Source of the DNA: Hominiventricola filiformis
GTDB taxonomy: Bacteria > Bacillota > Clostridia > Lachnospirales > Lachnospiraceae
Reading direction: 5' to 3'
Length of the DNA: 64,000 nt
NCBI RefSeq assembly: GCF_020686965.1
Contig: NZ_JAJEPS010000001.1
Location: 124,001-188,000 of the forward strand
The notes under the pieces are model-generated. The model was not told where the DNA came from. It did not search any database and saw only the letters and a list, made by a program, of their open reading frames with translations. This document shows, piece after piece, positions 51,928-60,430 of the stretch (position 1 is its first letter; every line of letters starts with the position of its first letter). Made by a program: the position numbers and the translations under genes.

Positions 51928-52395
51928 TCAATCATGAAATAGAATCTGCGAGAAATAACGGACCTTGTCGTCATTCGCCCAGCAGGTCATGCCCACAGCA
52001 TCTGCCATCATCTGCGCATCTACACAGTAAGCCGACATACAGGAATTATGCTTATAGGGACCTGCTGTCATGAGCAGCAAATCTGTCTTTCCGTCTTCTT
52101 TCATCCTCTCTGCCAGCGCTTCTGTCAGTTTGTTATGTGCCACTTTAGCTTTCTTAAAATCCATGGAATACTCCTGCATGGTCTGAAGCACCAGTGCTTT
52201 TTCATACTTCATTGCATGTTTCTTCATTTCTTCCACCGTTCCGCTCTCCGGTGGACATGCAGGATTCAGATCATAATTTCCGCACCGATTCTCCTCGCAG
52301 AAGACACGGTATTCCGGCTTGAATACCAGATCTTTCGTATCCATGATCGCTGCATCTGAAAATCCCAGTTCTTTTGCTGTTTTTATTAAATCCAT
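51928..52395 (-). CDS. DUF2284 metal-binding protein
   Basis: A 155-residue protein with conserved cysteines: FCEENRCGNYDLNPACPP (about residues 30-50) and, near the C-terminus, SCMSAYCVDAQ and TCWAN. This is the DUF2284 pattern, predicted to bind a metal or iron-sulfur cluster; function unknown. The ATG at 52395 has AGAGGA upstream. It follows the MATE gene in the phosphonate operon with 52 nt spacing, so it may be co-transcribed. Confidence 0.82.
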   Translation of the reverse strand: MDLIKTAKELGFSDAAIMDTKDLVFKPEYRVFCEENRCGNYDLNPACPPESGTVEEMKKHAMKYEKALVLQTMQEYSMDFKKAKVAHNKLTEALAERMKEDGKTDLLLMTAGPYKHNSCMSAYCVDAQMMADAVGMTCWANDDKVRYFSQILFHD

Positions 52396-52447
52396 GATGT
52401 ATTCCTCTTTTCCTCTGTTTTTGCTGACTGCACGGCATCTTCTTTTT

Positions 52448-53806
52448 CTATGCGGCTTTCTCCGCAAATTCTTTTTCCAGTTTTCTCATATGCAATACAT
52501 ACACGATGAATATCAGACCACCTGTAAATACCCAGGAAGAGATATACACATTCATGAGCATTTCGTAGGTTGGTATCCACTTAAATACCGTTGCCATCCA
52601 GATCATACGAAATACAACCGTTCCAAGAATGGTGATAATGGAAGGTTCCAGTGATTTTTCCAAGCCTCGCAAAGCAGCACTTTCCACTTCATAAGTTGCT
52701 GTCAGTCCTTCCATGGAACATACATGGTGCATACGGATCAGACCATAGACTGCGACTGCATCACTGATCGTATAAATGCTGACAAAGAAATCATCCCAGA
52801 TCATAAATATAATACTCAGGATCTCTGTAAATCCCACCCCGAAGATCAGGCAGAGCCAGAATATTTTCTTGCATCTTTTCAGGTTTCCAGCTCCAAAGTT
52901 CTGACTCGTAAATGTGACTGCCGCCTGTGCAAAGGCACTGCCAATATCATAGGTAAAATACTCAAAATTCAGTGCCAGCGAGGAACCTGCAATCGCATCC
53001 TCCCCAAATGTATTAATTCCGCTCTGGATAAATACATTGGAGACAGAAAAGATGGCGCCCTGAATTCCGGCCGGAATTCCAATCATCAAAATTCTTTTCA
53101 GATCCTTCCATAGCACACACATTTTATGGAAACGGAACTGAAATTCGTCTTCTTTACGGTACAGATGAGTCAACACCATGGCTGTACTGAGCATATTGGA
53201 AACAGACGTTGAAATGGCAACACCTTCTACACCGAGGCCAAAACCGATTACGAAAATCAGGTTCAGAACCACATTTACGGTACCGGAAATGATCAGATAA
53301 CACATCGGTCTTTTGGTATCCCCATAACTTCGAAGAATTGCCGCTCCGAAATTGTAAATAGTCATAAACGGAACGCCGATAAAATAAATCCTGATATAGA
53401 GAAGTGCTTCATTGATCACACTCTCCGGCGTTCCGGATGCTTCCAGCACGGTTCTGGCTGTCAGAAATCCCAGTCCCATCAAAACCACTCCAAGAGCAAT
53501 ACCAAAGGTCAATATCGTGTGCACCATTCCACTGATCCGTTCTCTCTGCCCCTGACCAATCAGATTGGCAAGTGCTGCATTCGGTCCTACGGAAAGTCCT
53601 ACGATGAGATTCACAAAAATGCCAACCAGTGCCACACAGCTTCCTACCGCCGCCAGTGCCGCTGAACCTGCAAATCTTCCCACAACTGCCACATCTGCTG
53701 AGTTAAACAGCTGCTGCAGAATACTGCTGAATGCCAGTGGAATTGCAAACAAAATCAGCTTTCCGGCCAGGCCTCCATGCAGCATGTCCATCTCTTTTGC
53801 TTTCAT
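52448..53806 (-). CDS. MATE family transporter in the phosphonate operon
   Basis: A 452-residue MATE/MOP-superfamily transporter with about twelve helices. Signatures include FNSADVAVVGRFAGSAALAA (helix 1-2), GPNAALANLIGQGQ and LLYIRIYFIGVPFMTIYNFG. Its start codon overlaps the stop of the phosphonopyruvate decarboxylase gene (ATGA), so both are made together. This position suggests export of a phosphonate or flipping of a phosphonate-linked intermediate, rather than general drug efflux; that is inference from context. Confidence 0.92.
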   Translation of the reverse strand: MKAKEMDMLHGGLAGKLILFAIPLAFSSILQQLFNSADVAVVGRFAGSAALAAVGSCVALVGIFVNLIVGLSVGPNAALANLIGQGQRERISGMVHTILTFGIALGVVLMGLGFLTARTVLEASGTPESVINEALLYIRIYFIGVPFMTIYNFGAAILRSYGDTKRPMCYLIISGTVNVVLNLIFVIGFGLGVEGVAISTSVSNMLSTAMVLTHLYRKEDEFQFRFHKMCVLWKDLKRILMIGIPAGIQGAIFSVSNVFIQSGINTFGEDAIAGSSLALNFEYFTYDIGSAFAQAAVTFTSQNFGAGNLKRCKKIFWLCLIFGVGFTEILSIIFMIWDDFFVSIYTISDAVAVYGLIRMHHVCSMEGLTATYEVESAALRGLEKSLEPSIITILGTVVFRMIWMATVFKWIPTYEMLMNVYISSWVFTGGLIFIVYVLHMRKLEKEFAEKAA

Positions 53807-54927
53807 GATCGTTCTTTCAAGTACTCCATAAAGTTTTCTTTATTTTCTTTTGCGGTTGTCGTCGGTCTTCCCAGATCATCTCTTGCACCGATGGCACATT
53901 TTACTTCAATCAAAGTAAGTGCATGTCTCGCCTTGGCTGCTTTTAATTCAGAATCCAGACTTTCAAAGCTGTCCACACTGACAGCAAATGGATATCCGCA
54001 TGCTTTTGCTACAGCCGGAAGATCGACTCCTGCTGCCACTGTCGGCATTCCACCTACGGTTTCATGGGCTCCGTTATTAATGACAATATGTATCATATTC
54101 CCGGGATGCTCGGAACCAAGTACCGCCATGGCTCCCATATGCATCAGTACAGCACCGTCTCCATCAATACACCATATCTTTGTATCCGGTTTCTGTGCCG
54201 CAATTCCAAGTGCAATGGAAGAACTGTGTCCCATAGAACCAACGGTCAGAAAATCATATTTATGGCTCTGTCCGAACGCTTCTCTTAGCTCAAACAGCTC
54301 CCGGCTTGCCTTTCCAGTTGTAGATACTACCGGATCTTCCCCAGATACCTGAATAATATGACGGATGATCTCTTCCCGCTTCATCTCATTGTCATTTTTA
54401 TAAACGACTTTTCCGTCGTAGGTCAGTGCGCCTTTCCGGATGACAAACGCAACATCTTTTCCTTCTGCCAGTACACTTTCAAAATCTTTCATGGCTTCCC
54501 GGAGTTCTTCTTCCGTCGTCTCTTTTCCAAGAATATATGTTTTAATTCCCATATCTTCCAGAAGCCGGACTGTCACTTCTCCCTGATAAATATGCTGTGG
54601 TTCATCATGGATTCCTGGTTCTCCTCTCCATCCAATGACAAACATCACCGGGATGGCATAAACCTTGTCATTCAAAAGAGATGCCACAGGGTTAATTATA
54701 TTTCCTTCCCCGGAATTCTGCATATAGACTACCGGCACTTTTCCGGTAGCCAGATGGTATCCAGCTGCCAGTGCCGTACAGTTTCCTTCATTTGCTGCAA
54801 TCACATGATGCTTCGGATCAATTCCATACGTATTCATCAGATAATTGCACAGCGCTTTCAGCTGGGAATCCGGAACTCCTGTATAAAAATCCGCTCCCAG
54901 AATTTCTGTAAATTTCTCCGCTTTCAT
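53803..54927 (-). CDS. aepY: Phosphonopyruvate decarboxylase
   Basis: ThDP enzyme that decarboxylates phosphonopyruvate to phosphonoacetaldehyde, the irreversible step that drives phosphonate synthesis. The 374-residue protein has the family start FYTGVPDSQLKALCNYL, the catalytic Glu in AANEGNCTALAAGYH, GWRGEPGIHDEPQH (diagnostic), and the ThDP motif IDGDGAVLMHMGAMAVLG to INNGAHETVGG. It lies 12 nt after the alcohol dehydrogenase gene and overlaps the MATE gene. Confidence 0.95.
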   Translation of the reverse strand: MKAEKFTEILGADFYTGVPDSQLKALCNYLMNTYGIDPKHHVIAANEGNCTALAAGYHLATGKVPVVYMQNSGEGNIINPVASLLNDKVYAIPVMFVIGWRGEPGIHDEPQHIYQGEVTVRLLEDMGIKTYILGKETTEEELREAMKDFESVLAEGKDVAFVIRKGALTYDGKVVYKNDNEMKREEIIRHIIQVSGEDPVVSTTGKASRELFELREAFGQSHKYDFLTVGSMGHSSSIALGIAAQKPDTKIWCIDGDGAVLMHMGAMAVLGSEHPGNMIHIVINNGAHETVGGMPTVAAGVDLPAVAKACGYPFAVSVDSFESLDSELKAAKARHALTLIEVKCAIGARDDLGRPTTTAKENKENFMEYLKERS

Positions 54928-54939
54928 AAAACAGCTCCT

Positions 54940-56055
54940 CTATTTCGCAATCCGTGCATACAGACTGCGAAGTACTTCTTTTTTAAGACACACCGGATTG
55001 TTGCCAAGACGCTCCGGATTTACGGAACCCGCAAGCAGCTCCAACTCTTCTACCGACTTCACTTCCGGTCTGGAAAGGTGCAGCTGTTCCAGCATCTCAT
55101 GATATTTGACTGCTGCATCCATGGAAGAAGCACAGCCCATCACCTGTGCCAGCCGAAGAAACATATCGTCAAGGTATGCCTTTCCTCTCACATCCATGGC
55201 ATCTTCTGTATGTCCTATCATATACGGCCAGAGCGCATCCACACAGAGTGCCACTGCATGACCGTGAGCCAGTCCATAAAGTGTTGTCAGCTTATATGCC
55301 ATGGCATGACCTGCCGTTGTCTTTGTATAGTTGATTGCTTTTCCTGCAAGATTGGCTGCCAGAAGCATCTTCTCATTTCCTTCCGGCTGATTGGCAAGAT
55401 AAGCGTCTTCGTATGCAAGCACCATACGGATTGCTTCTGCAGCTACCTTCTGGCTTTCCTTTCCTGCGTTGACAGACCAGAATGATTCCACCGCATGACA
55501 AAGTGCATCCAGCATGGTCGCTTTTCTCTGGTATTCCGGAAGTGTTCGGAGAAGTTCCGGATCCATAAGAACATATTCCGGAATACCACTCTCATGGCTT
55601 ACGGACTGTTTGTTTCCTTCATAATAGATCACTGCAAAACGAGTCGCCTCGCTTCCGGTACCTGCAGTTGTCGGAATGGCCAGAAATGGAATCTCATTGG
55701 AAATGATCTCCTGTTTCAGACAGTTTTCTTCCACGTTCATACAGTTAAACAATTTGATACATTTTGCCACATCCATGGCACTGCCGCCGCCTGCTGCCAG
55801 GATCAGATCGCAGCCTTTCTGGCGATATGTCTTAATCCCACTGATGACAGACTCATATTTCGGGTTCGGCTCAAAATCAGAGAACTCAGTAAGTTCCATT
55901 CCTTCTTTTTTTAATGCATCTTCAAGCTGCTGATACAGTCCCTGTTTCCGGAAGGAATTTCCACACACCAGCAGAGCATGATGAACGTTCCGCTCTTTTT
56001 TTATCGCTGCGAGACAGCTTTCCAGCTCTTCTGACTTAATGATTTTCTGTTCCAT
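54940..56055 (-). CDS. Iron-containing alcohol dehydrogenase, probable phosphonoacetaldehyde reductase
   Basis: Group-III metal-dependent alcohol dehydrogenase, 371 residues. The NAD(P)-binding motif is AAGGGSAMDVAKCIKLF; TAGTGSEATRFAV follows; metal ligands are Asp/His in DALCHAVESFW and His in YGLAHGHAVALCVD. Between PEP mutase and phosphonopyruvate decarboxylase, such enzymes (as in the fosfomycin and phosphinothricin routes) reduce phosphonoacetaldehyde to 2-hydroxyethylphosphonate. No aminotransferase is present, so 2-aminoethylphosphonate is not the obvious product. Confidence 0.9.
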   Translation of the reverse strand: MEQKIIKSEELESCLAAIKKERNVHHALLVCGNSFRKQGLYQQLEDALKKEGMELTEFSDFEPNPKYESVISGIKTYRQKGCDLILAAGGGSAMDVAKCIKLFNCMNVEENCLKQEIISNEIPFLAIPTTAGTGSEATRFAVIYYEGNKQSVSHESGIPEYVLMDPELLRTLPEYQRKATMLDALCHAVESFWSVNAGKESQKVAAEAIRMVLAYEDAYLANQPEGNEKMLLAANLAGKAINYTKTTAGHAMAYKLTTLYGLAHGHAVALCVDALWPYMIGHTEDAMDVRGKAYLDDMFLRLAQVMGCASSMDAAVKYHEMLEQLHLSRPEVKSVEELELLAGSVNPERLGNNPVCLKKEVLRSLYARIAK

Positions 56056-56063
56056 GAATGTTT

Positions 56064-58076
56064 CTAATCCTCCTCCGGAATCAGCCGGATAATTTCTTTA
56101 AATGGCATACAAATCTCATCACACTCTTTTGCACGATGATGTTCCAGAATCATCTTTGCCGCATTCTGCATAGCCGGGAAACCTGTTCTGGTCAGCTGGT
56201 TTGCATAGATCACAATATTTACGCCGCGCGCCTTGAACTCCTCTTCTGTCACCTGGTTAAATGAGGTCGGCACTACCACAATCGGAGTCACCTGATCTTT
56301 GCTTCTGAACTTCTCTACAAACTCAAAGATCTCATCCGGTTCCGGTTTCCGACTGTGAATCATGATACCGTCGGCTCCTGCTCCCACAAAAGCAAAGGCA
56401 CGCTCCAGCGCATCCTCCATGCCACGCTCCAGAATCAGACTCTCAATCCGGGCAATGACCATAAATTCTTTTGTCTTCTGAGCACGCTTGCCCGCCCGGA
56501 TCTTCTCACTGAAATGCTCAACAGAATCCTGTGTCTGCTCAACCTCGGTACCAAACAGAGAATTTTTCTTCAGTCCCGTCTTGTCCTCAATAATGACCGC
56601 AGACACGCCCATACGTTCCAATGTACGGACTGTATAGACAAAATGCTCAATCATTCCGCCGGTATCCCCGTCAAAAATAATCGGCTTCGTCGTAACTTCC
56701 ATAATATCGTCAATCGTACGGAAACGGGATGTCATATCTACCAGCTCAATATCCGGTTTTCCCTTGGCGGTAGAATCGCACAGAGAGCTGATCCACATGG
56801 CATCAAACTGTCTTGCTTCCCCATTCTGATAGACAACTGTATTTTCCACAATAAGGCCGGTCAGTCCACTGTGAGCCTCCATGGCACTTACCGTTCCCTT
56901 CATCTCTATGGCTTTTCTTAATCTTGCACGGCGCATATCCGGAAGTGACAGATCTGCTCTTGCCCGGTTCTCCAGTGCTTTGTATTTTTCATCTCTGGAA
57001 TATGGAAACTCTACCAGGGTTCCTCCATATGCTTTCAGTGTATTCAGTACCTCCTGACGGACTGGTTTCTGGAATCCACTCACCCAGTCATCTCCATGCA
57101 CTACATAATCCGGATGATATTTCTCAAGATTTTCTTTATAACTTAATGTTTTTTGTTCCACTACACGGCTGACACCACGGATATTTTCAAAGAGTGCCTT
57201 TCTCTCCGCATACGGCAGCAGCGGGTATCTCTTATAACTGATCACCGCTTCATCAGAAAGCACACCGATGATCAGACGTCCCAATCTTGCTGCCTTTCTG
57301 ATAATTGCAATATGACCACTGTGCAGCATATCTGCAGAAAAACACATATACACAGTTCTGTTTTCTACTTCTTTGAGCATTCCGGACACCTGCTTCAGAT
57401 CTTCCGGATTATCAATCTCGGCACAAAGCCTGTCCTGTACATCCAACGGACGGATCAGACACTGATCGGATACTTCGTTAAACGCATTTTCCGCATAACA
57501 TGATACCTTTTCTTTTTCACAGAACTCTTCGATGCGTGCAAGCCATACATTCCAGTCCTCTTTGTTCAGTTTGTAAAGAGGCTGTGCGGCAAGTGCATCT
57601 TCAAAAAATTCGATACCGACTTTTTCGATACGGTTTTTATGGATGACTGCCTTAAAATCCTTTTCCGGAAGCGGAAGCGTGGAACTGACGGTCATGCAGC
57701 TCTCCTGGCTCTCCATCACATCATCAAGAACGGTGTTTTCAAATACCAGATCACCGTGCATCAGCAGAACATCCTGATCTTCCAGGTATTCTCTGGCGCA
57801 ATAGATAGAATAAATATAATTGGTTTTATCATAAACCGGATTTTTTACAAACGTAATAGTAAGCGGCAGTTCCAGACTTTTGCAGTACTCTTCCAGCACC
57901 GTATCAAACAGGCCTGTTGTCATCACCACTTCTTCGATTCCTTTTTCAGCCAGCTGAGTCAGCTGCCTGCTTAAGATTGTCTCCCGACCGGAAACTTCCG
58001 TCATGCATTTCGGATGCTCGGACGTCAGCACACCCATTCTTCGTCCCAGTCCGGAATTTAATATCAATGCTTTCAT
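56064..58076 (-). CDS. aepX: PEP mutase fused to two nucleotidyltransferase domains
   Basis: A 670-residue three-domain protein. Residues about 1-225 are an NTP-transferase domain (LILNSGLGRRMG, then HPKCM, with the acidic metal pair region LMHGDLVF). Residues about 240-370 are a cytidylyltransferase-like domain with the HxGH motif HSGH (252-255). Residues about 381-670 are PEP mutase: Asp442 in KGKPD, FDGDTGG (468-474) and the diagnostic EDKTGLKKNS (497-506), which separates mutase from isocitrate-lyase relatives. It makes phosphonopyruvate, and its other domains probably activate the final phosphonate with a nucleotide. AGGAGG lies 13 bases before the ATG at 58076. Confidence 0.93.
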   Translation of the reverse strand: MKALILNSGLGRRMGVLTSEHPKCMTEVSGRETILSRQLTQLAEKGIEEVVMTTGLFDTVLEEYCKSLELPLTITFVKNPVYDKTNYIYSIYCAREYLEDQDVLLMHGDLVFENTVLDDVMESQESCMTVSSTLPLPEKDFKAVIHKNRIEKVGIEFFEDALAAQPLYKLNKEDWNVWLARIEEFCEKEKVSCYAENAFNEVSDQCLIRPLDVQDRLCAEIDNPEDLKQVSGMLKEVENRTVYMCFSADMLHSGHIAIIRKAARLGRLIIGVLSDEAVISYKRYPLLPYAERKALFENIRGVSRVVEQKTLSYKENLEKYHPDYVVHGDDWVSGFQKPVRQEVLNTLKAYGGTLVEFPYSRDEKYKALENRARADLSLPDMRRARLRKAIEMKGTVSAMEAHSGLTGLIVENTVVYQNGEARQFDAMWISSLCDSTAKGKPDIELVDMTSRFRTIDDIMEVTTKPIIFDGDTGGMIEHFVYTVRTLERMGVSAVIIEDKTGLKKNSLFGTEVEQTQDSVEHFSEKIRAGKRAQKTKEFMVIARIESLILERGMEDALERAFAFVGAGADGIMIHSRKPEPDEIFEFVEKFRSKDQVTPIVVVPTSFNQVTEEEFKARGVNIVIYANQLTRTGFPAMQNAAKMILEHHRAKECDEICMPFKEIIRLIPEED

Positions 58077-58123
58077 GAAAGGTAATAATCCTCCTGATTT
58101 TCCCATTATTAGTAACTTTTTTT

Positions 58124-58152
58124 ATTGTATCATTCCAGCTTGCCCTTGTCGA
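58124..58152 (-). promoter_or_regulatory. Promoter of the phosphonate operon
   Basis: TCGACA (58147-58152), 17-nt spacer, TACAAT (58124-58129) on the minus strand, 48 nt before the fusion gene. Confidence 0.55.
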
Positions 58153-58223
58153 GACAGACTTTCCTTTGTCCCATACCTGTGATAGACTATAACTATACGG
58201 ACTTACAGGAAAGGGATACCATT

Positions 58224-58955
58224 ATGCATATCATCTGTTTTGCGGCAGGCATGATCTGCCTTCTGTATTTTATCATTCTGCTTTTATACAGCGGCTTCAC
58301 TTCCGCTTTTTACCTGATCTGGCCTGCCATGACCATCGGATTTCTGATCCTTGGTTTTTTATTTCACCATGGTTTCTTCGCCCATCTTCCCGGTGCAGTA
58401 CGAACAGGGCTGATGATTCTCTGCGCCGCTTCTTTTCTTTTCTTTGCCGGTGTGGAAGGAATGATTATAAAAGGGGCCATTCAGGCTCCGGCAGCCGGTC
58501 TTAACTACGTCATCGTACTTGGCGCGCACGTACGTCCCACTGGTCCCAGCCGCGCGCTGGCACTCCGTCTCGACCGTGCATACACATATGCCCTTGAAAA
58601 TCCAGATGCTGTCCTCATTGTCTCCGGCGGTCAGGGCAGCAATGAACCATGCACGGAAGCGTCTTCCATGAAACAATATCTCATGGATAAAGGCCTCTCT
58701 GAAAATCAGATTCTCATGGAAGATCAGTCCACAAATACCCGGGAAAATCTGATCTTCTCCGCGCAGCTGATACCGGACAATGCTTCCGTCGGTATCGTAA
58801 GCAACGGCTTTCATATCTGTCGTGCCCTGCACCTTGCAAAGGTACTGGGATACAAAAACGCAGCAGGCATTCCGGCAAAAAGTGATCTTATCACCCAGCC
58901 GGCAAACCTGCTGCGGGAATTCTTTGCAGTTGTAAAAGATTTCTGGCTTCTTTAG
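58224..58955 (+). CDS. YdcF/ElyC (DUF218) family membrane protein
   Basis: A 243-residue protein: three or four N-terminal hydrophobic segments (about 1-90), then a DUF218 domain starting NYVIVLGAHVRPTGPSRALA, with VSGGQGSNEPCTEASSM and ENQILMEDQSTNTRENL, the family signatures. Relatives act in envelope or peptidoglycan precursor homeostasis; the reaction is unknown. The ATG at 58224 follows GGAAAGGG. It is divergent from the phosphonate operon and convergent with mrp, with a 4-nt 3' overlap. Confidence 0.88.
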   Translation: MHIICFAAGMICLLYFIILLLYSGFTSAFYLIWPAMTIGFLILGFLFHHGFFAHLPGAVRTGLMILCAASFLFFAGVEGMIIKGAIQAPAAGLNYVIVLGAHVRPTGPSRALALRLDRAYTYALENPDAVLIVSGGQGSNEPCTEASSMKQYLMDKGLSENQILMEDQSTNTRENLIFSAQLIPDNASVGIVSNGFHICRALHLAKVLGYKNAAGIPAKSDLITQPANLLREFFAVVKDFWLL

Positions 58956-59782
58956 CCTTCCAGAGCCATCAGGAGACTCTCTGCCATTGCCAGATAATGG
59001 TTGTTTGCTTCATCGAAATGTCCATCTGCCAGCTCTGCCAGCTTCGGCTCGATGGGCATCCGTCCAAGAATGGGAAGATTCATCTCTTCGGCAAGCTTGT
59101 CAAGACCGCTCTCTCCAAAGATCTTAAATTCTTTTCCGCAGTCCGGACAGACTACATAGCTGTAGTTCTCTACAACTCCAAGTACCGGAATGTGCATGCT
59201 CTCTGCCATGTGCAGTGCTTTCTTCACAATCAGGCTTACCAGATCCTGCGGGGATGTCACAACCACAATTCCATCCACCGGAATGGACTGGAAGACAGTC
59301 AGCGGCACATCACCGGTTCCTGGCGGCATATCTACAAAGAGAAAATCAAGTTCTCCCCAGATAACATCACTCCAGAACTGTTTTACCATATTGGCAAGGA
59401 TCGGACCTCTCCAGATTACCGGAGATTCCTCATCCGGAAGGAGAAGGTTAATGGACATGGTCTTGATTCCATTCTTCGTCTCTACCGGTTTGATATAGTC
59501 TCCATCCATTTCCGCCGGACCATGTACTCCATACATTTTGGGGATGGACGGACCGGTAATATCTGCATCCAAAATGCCTACCTTATATCCCTGTGCTGCC
59601 ATCAGGTTTGCAAGAGATGCAGTCACCATGGATTTTCCAACTCCGCCTTTACCGCTGACAATTCCTACTACCTTATGAATATGGGAAGCCGGATTTGCCG
59701 GTGCAAGCATACTTGCTGGTTTCTGTCCGCAGCTGGACGCACTTGGACATCCTTCGCAGCTCTCTTTTTTACATTCTGCCAT
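58952..59782 (-). CDS. mrp: Mrp/NBP35 family iron-sulfur cluster carrier ATPase
   Basis: A 276-residue P-loop ATPase that carries or assembles iron-sulfur clusters. N-terminal Cys-rich segment (CKKESCEGCPSASSCG), deviant Walker A VSGKGGVGKSMV, switch DADITGPSIPKMYG, and the later CPDCG that bridges the cluster in dimers. The region VDMPPGTGD is diagnostic. Monocistronic. Confidence 0.94.
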   Translation of the reverse strand: MAECKKESCEGCPSASSCGQKPASMLAPANPASHIHKVVGIVSGKGGVGKSMVTASLANLMAAQGYKVGILDADITGPSIPKMYGVHGPAEMDGDYIKPVETKNGIKTMSINLLLPDEESPVIWRGPILANMVKQFWSDVIWGELDFLFVDMPPGTGDVPLTVFQSIPVDGIVVVTSPQDLVSLIVKKALHMAESMHIPVLGVVENYSYVVCPDCGKEFKIFGESGLDKLAEEMNLPILGRMPIEPKLAELADGHFDEANNHYLAMAESLLMALEG

Positions 59783-59809
59783 TTGCTTGTTCTCCTTTAT
59801 TTTGTATTT

Positions 59810-60367
59810 TTATCTGAGTCTGTTGCATTCAAAATGTTTCATCATCGAAATGCAGTTCATGATCTCATCATATTTTTCCTGAAGATTTTTCTTCTCTACT
59901 ACCAGATCCAGAGAGATCGCAATGCTGTTCAGCAGTCCTTCATCCATCTGGTTTCTGTAACGTGTGAGAATATGAATCTTCTCCTCCAAAGTATCCGCAT
60001 CCAGAAATTCCAGAAGAATCGGATTCACACCAGCGTCTGCCGGTTCCGCTTCTGCCGTCCTCACCGGCGGTTCTTCTTTCTGCTCTTCTGCTGCAGATAC
60101 CGGTTCTTTCTTCTCAGGTTCTTCCGTAATCGTTTCTCCCGGTACGGTCAGTTCAAACCGGTACTTCTGTGTCACTTCCGGGTACTTTTCATGATCAGTC
60201 TCCCCTGCAAACATCTCATAAGGCCGCGCATAGATCTTATAGTTTCCGTAAAGTGCCTGATAGATTACCAGCTTTTCCCCTGTCTCAGTATGTTCTGCCA
60301 CCCCTACGATCTGATAGAGGCCTCCCTTAAAATGTCTGTAAAACTGTCCGGTCCTGATCTCCCTCAT
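59810..60367 (-). CDS. DUF1653 domain protein
   Basis: A 185-residue protein. Residues 1-65 are a DUF1653 domain (TGQFYRHFKGGLYQIVGVAE, then YQALYGNYKIYARPYEMF), a small fold also found alone in other bacteria. A Glu/Pro/Ala-rich linker (about 80-120) and a helical C-terminus follow. Function unknown. The ATG at 60367 is served by AAGGAAG; a GTG three codons earlier is an alternative. Confidence 0.82.
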   Translation of the reverse strand: MREIRTGQFYRHFKGGLYQIVGVAEHTETGEKLVIYQALYGNYKIYARPYEMFAGETDHEKYPEVTQKYRFELTVPGETITEEPEKKEPVSAAEEQKEEPPVRTAEAEPADAGVNPILLEFLDADTLEEKIHILTRYRNQMDEGLLNSIAISLDLVVEKKNLQEKYDEIMNCISMMKHFECNRLR

Positions 60368-60399
60368 GACCTTCACTTCCTTTCCTGCACTTATCCTCT

Positions 60400-60430
60400 A
60401 CTATACCATGAATCACGTGAATTGTATAGT
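60400..60430. promoter_or_regulatory. Inverted repeat before the DUF1653 gene
   Basis: ACTATAC (60400-60406) and GTATAGT (60424-60430) flank a centre with TCACGTGA. It fills the gap between the upstream stop and the DUF1653 start. Could be an operator or a weak terminator. Confidence 0.4.
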
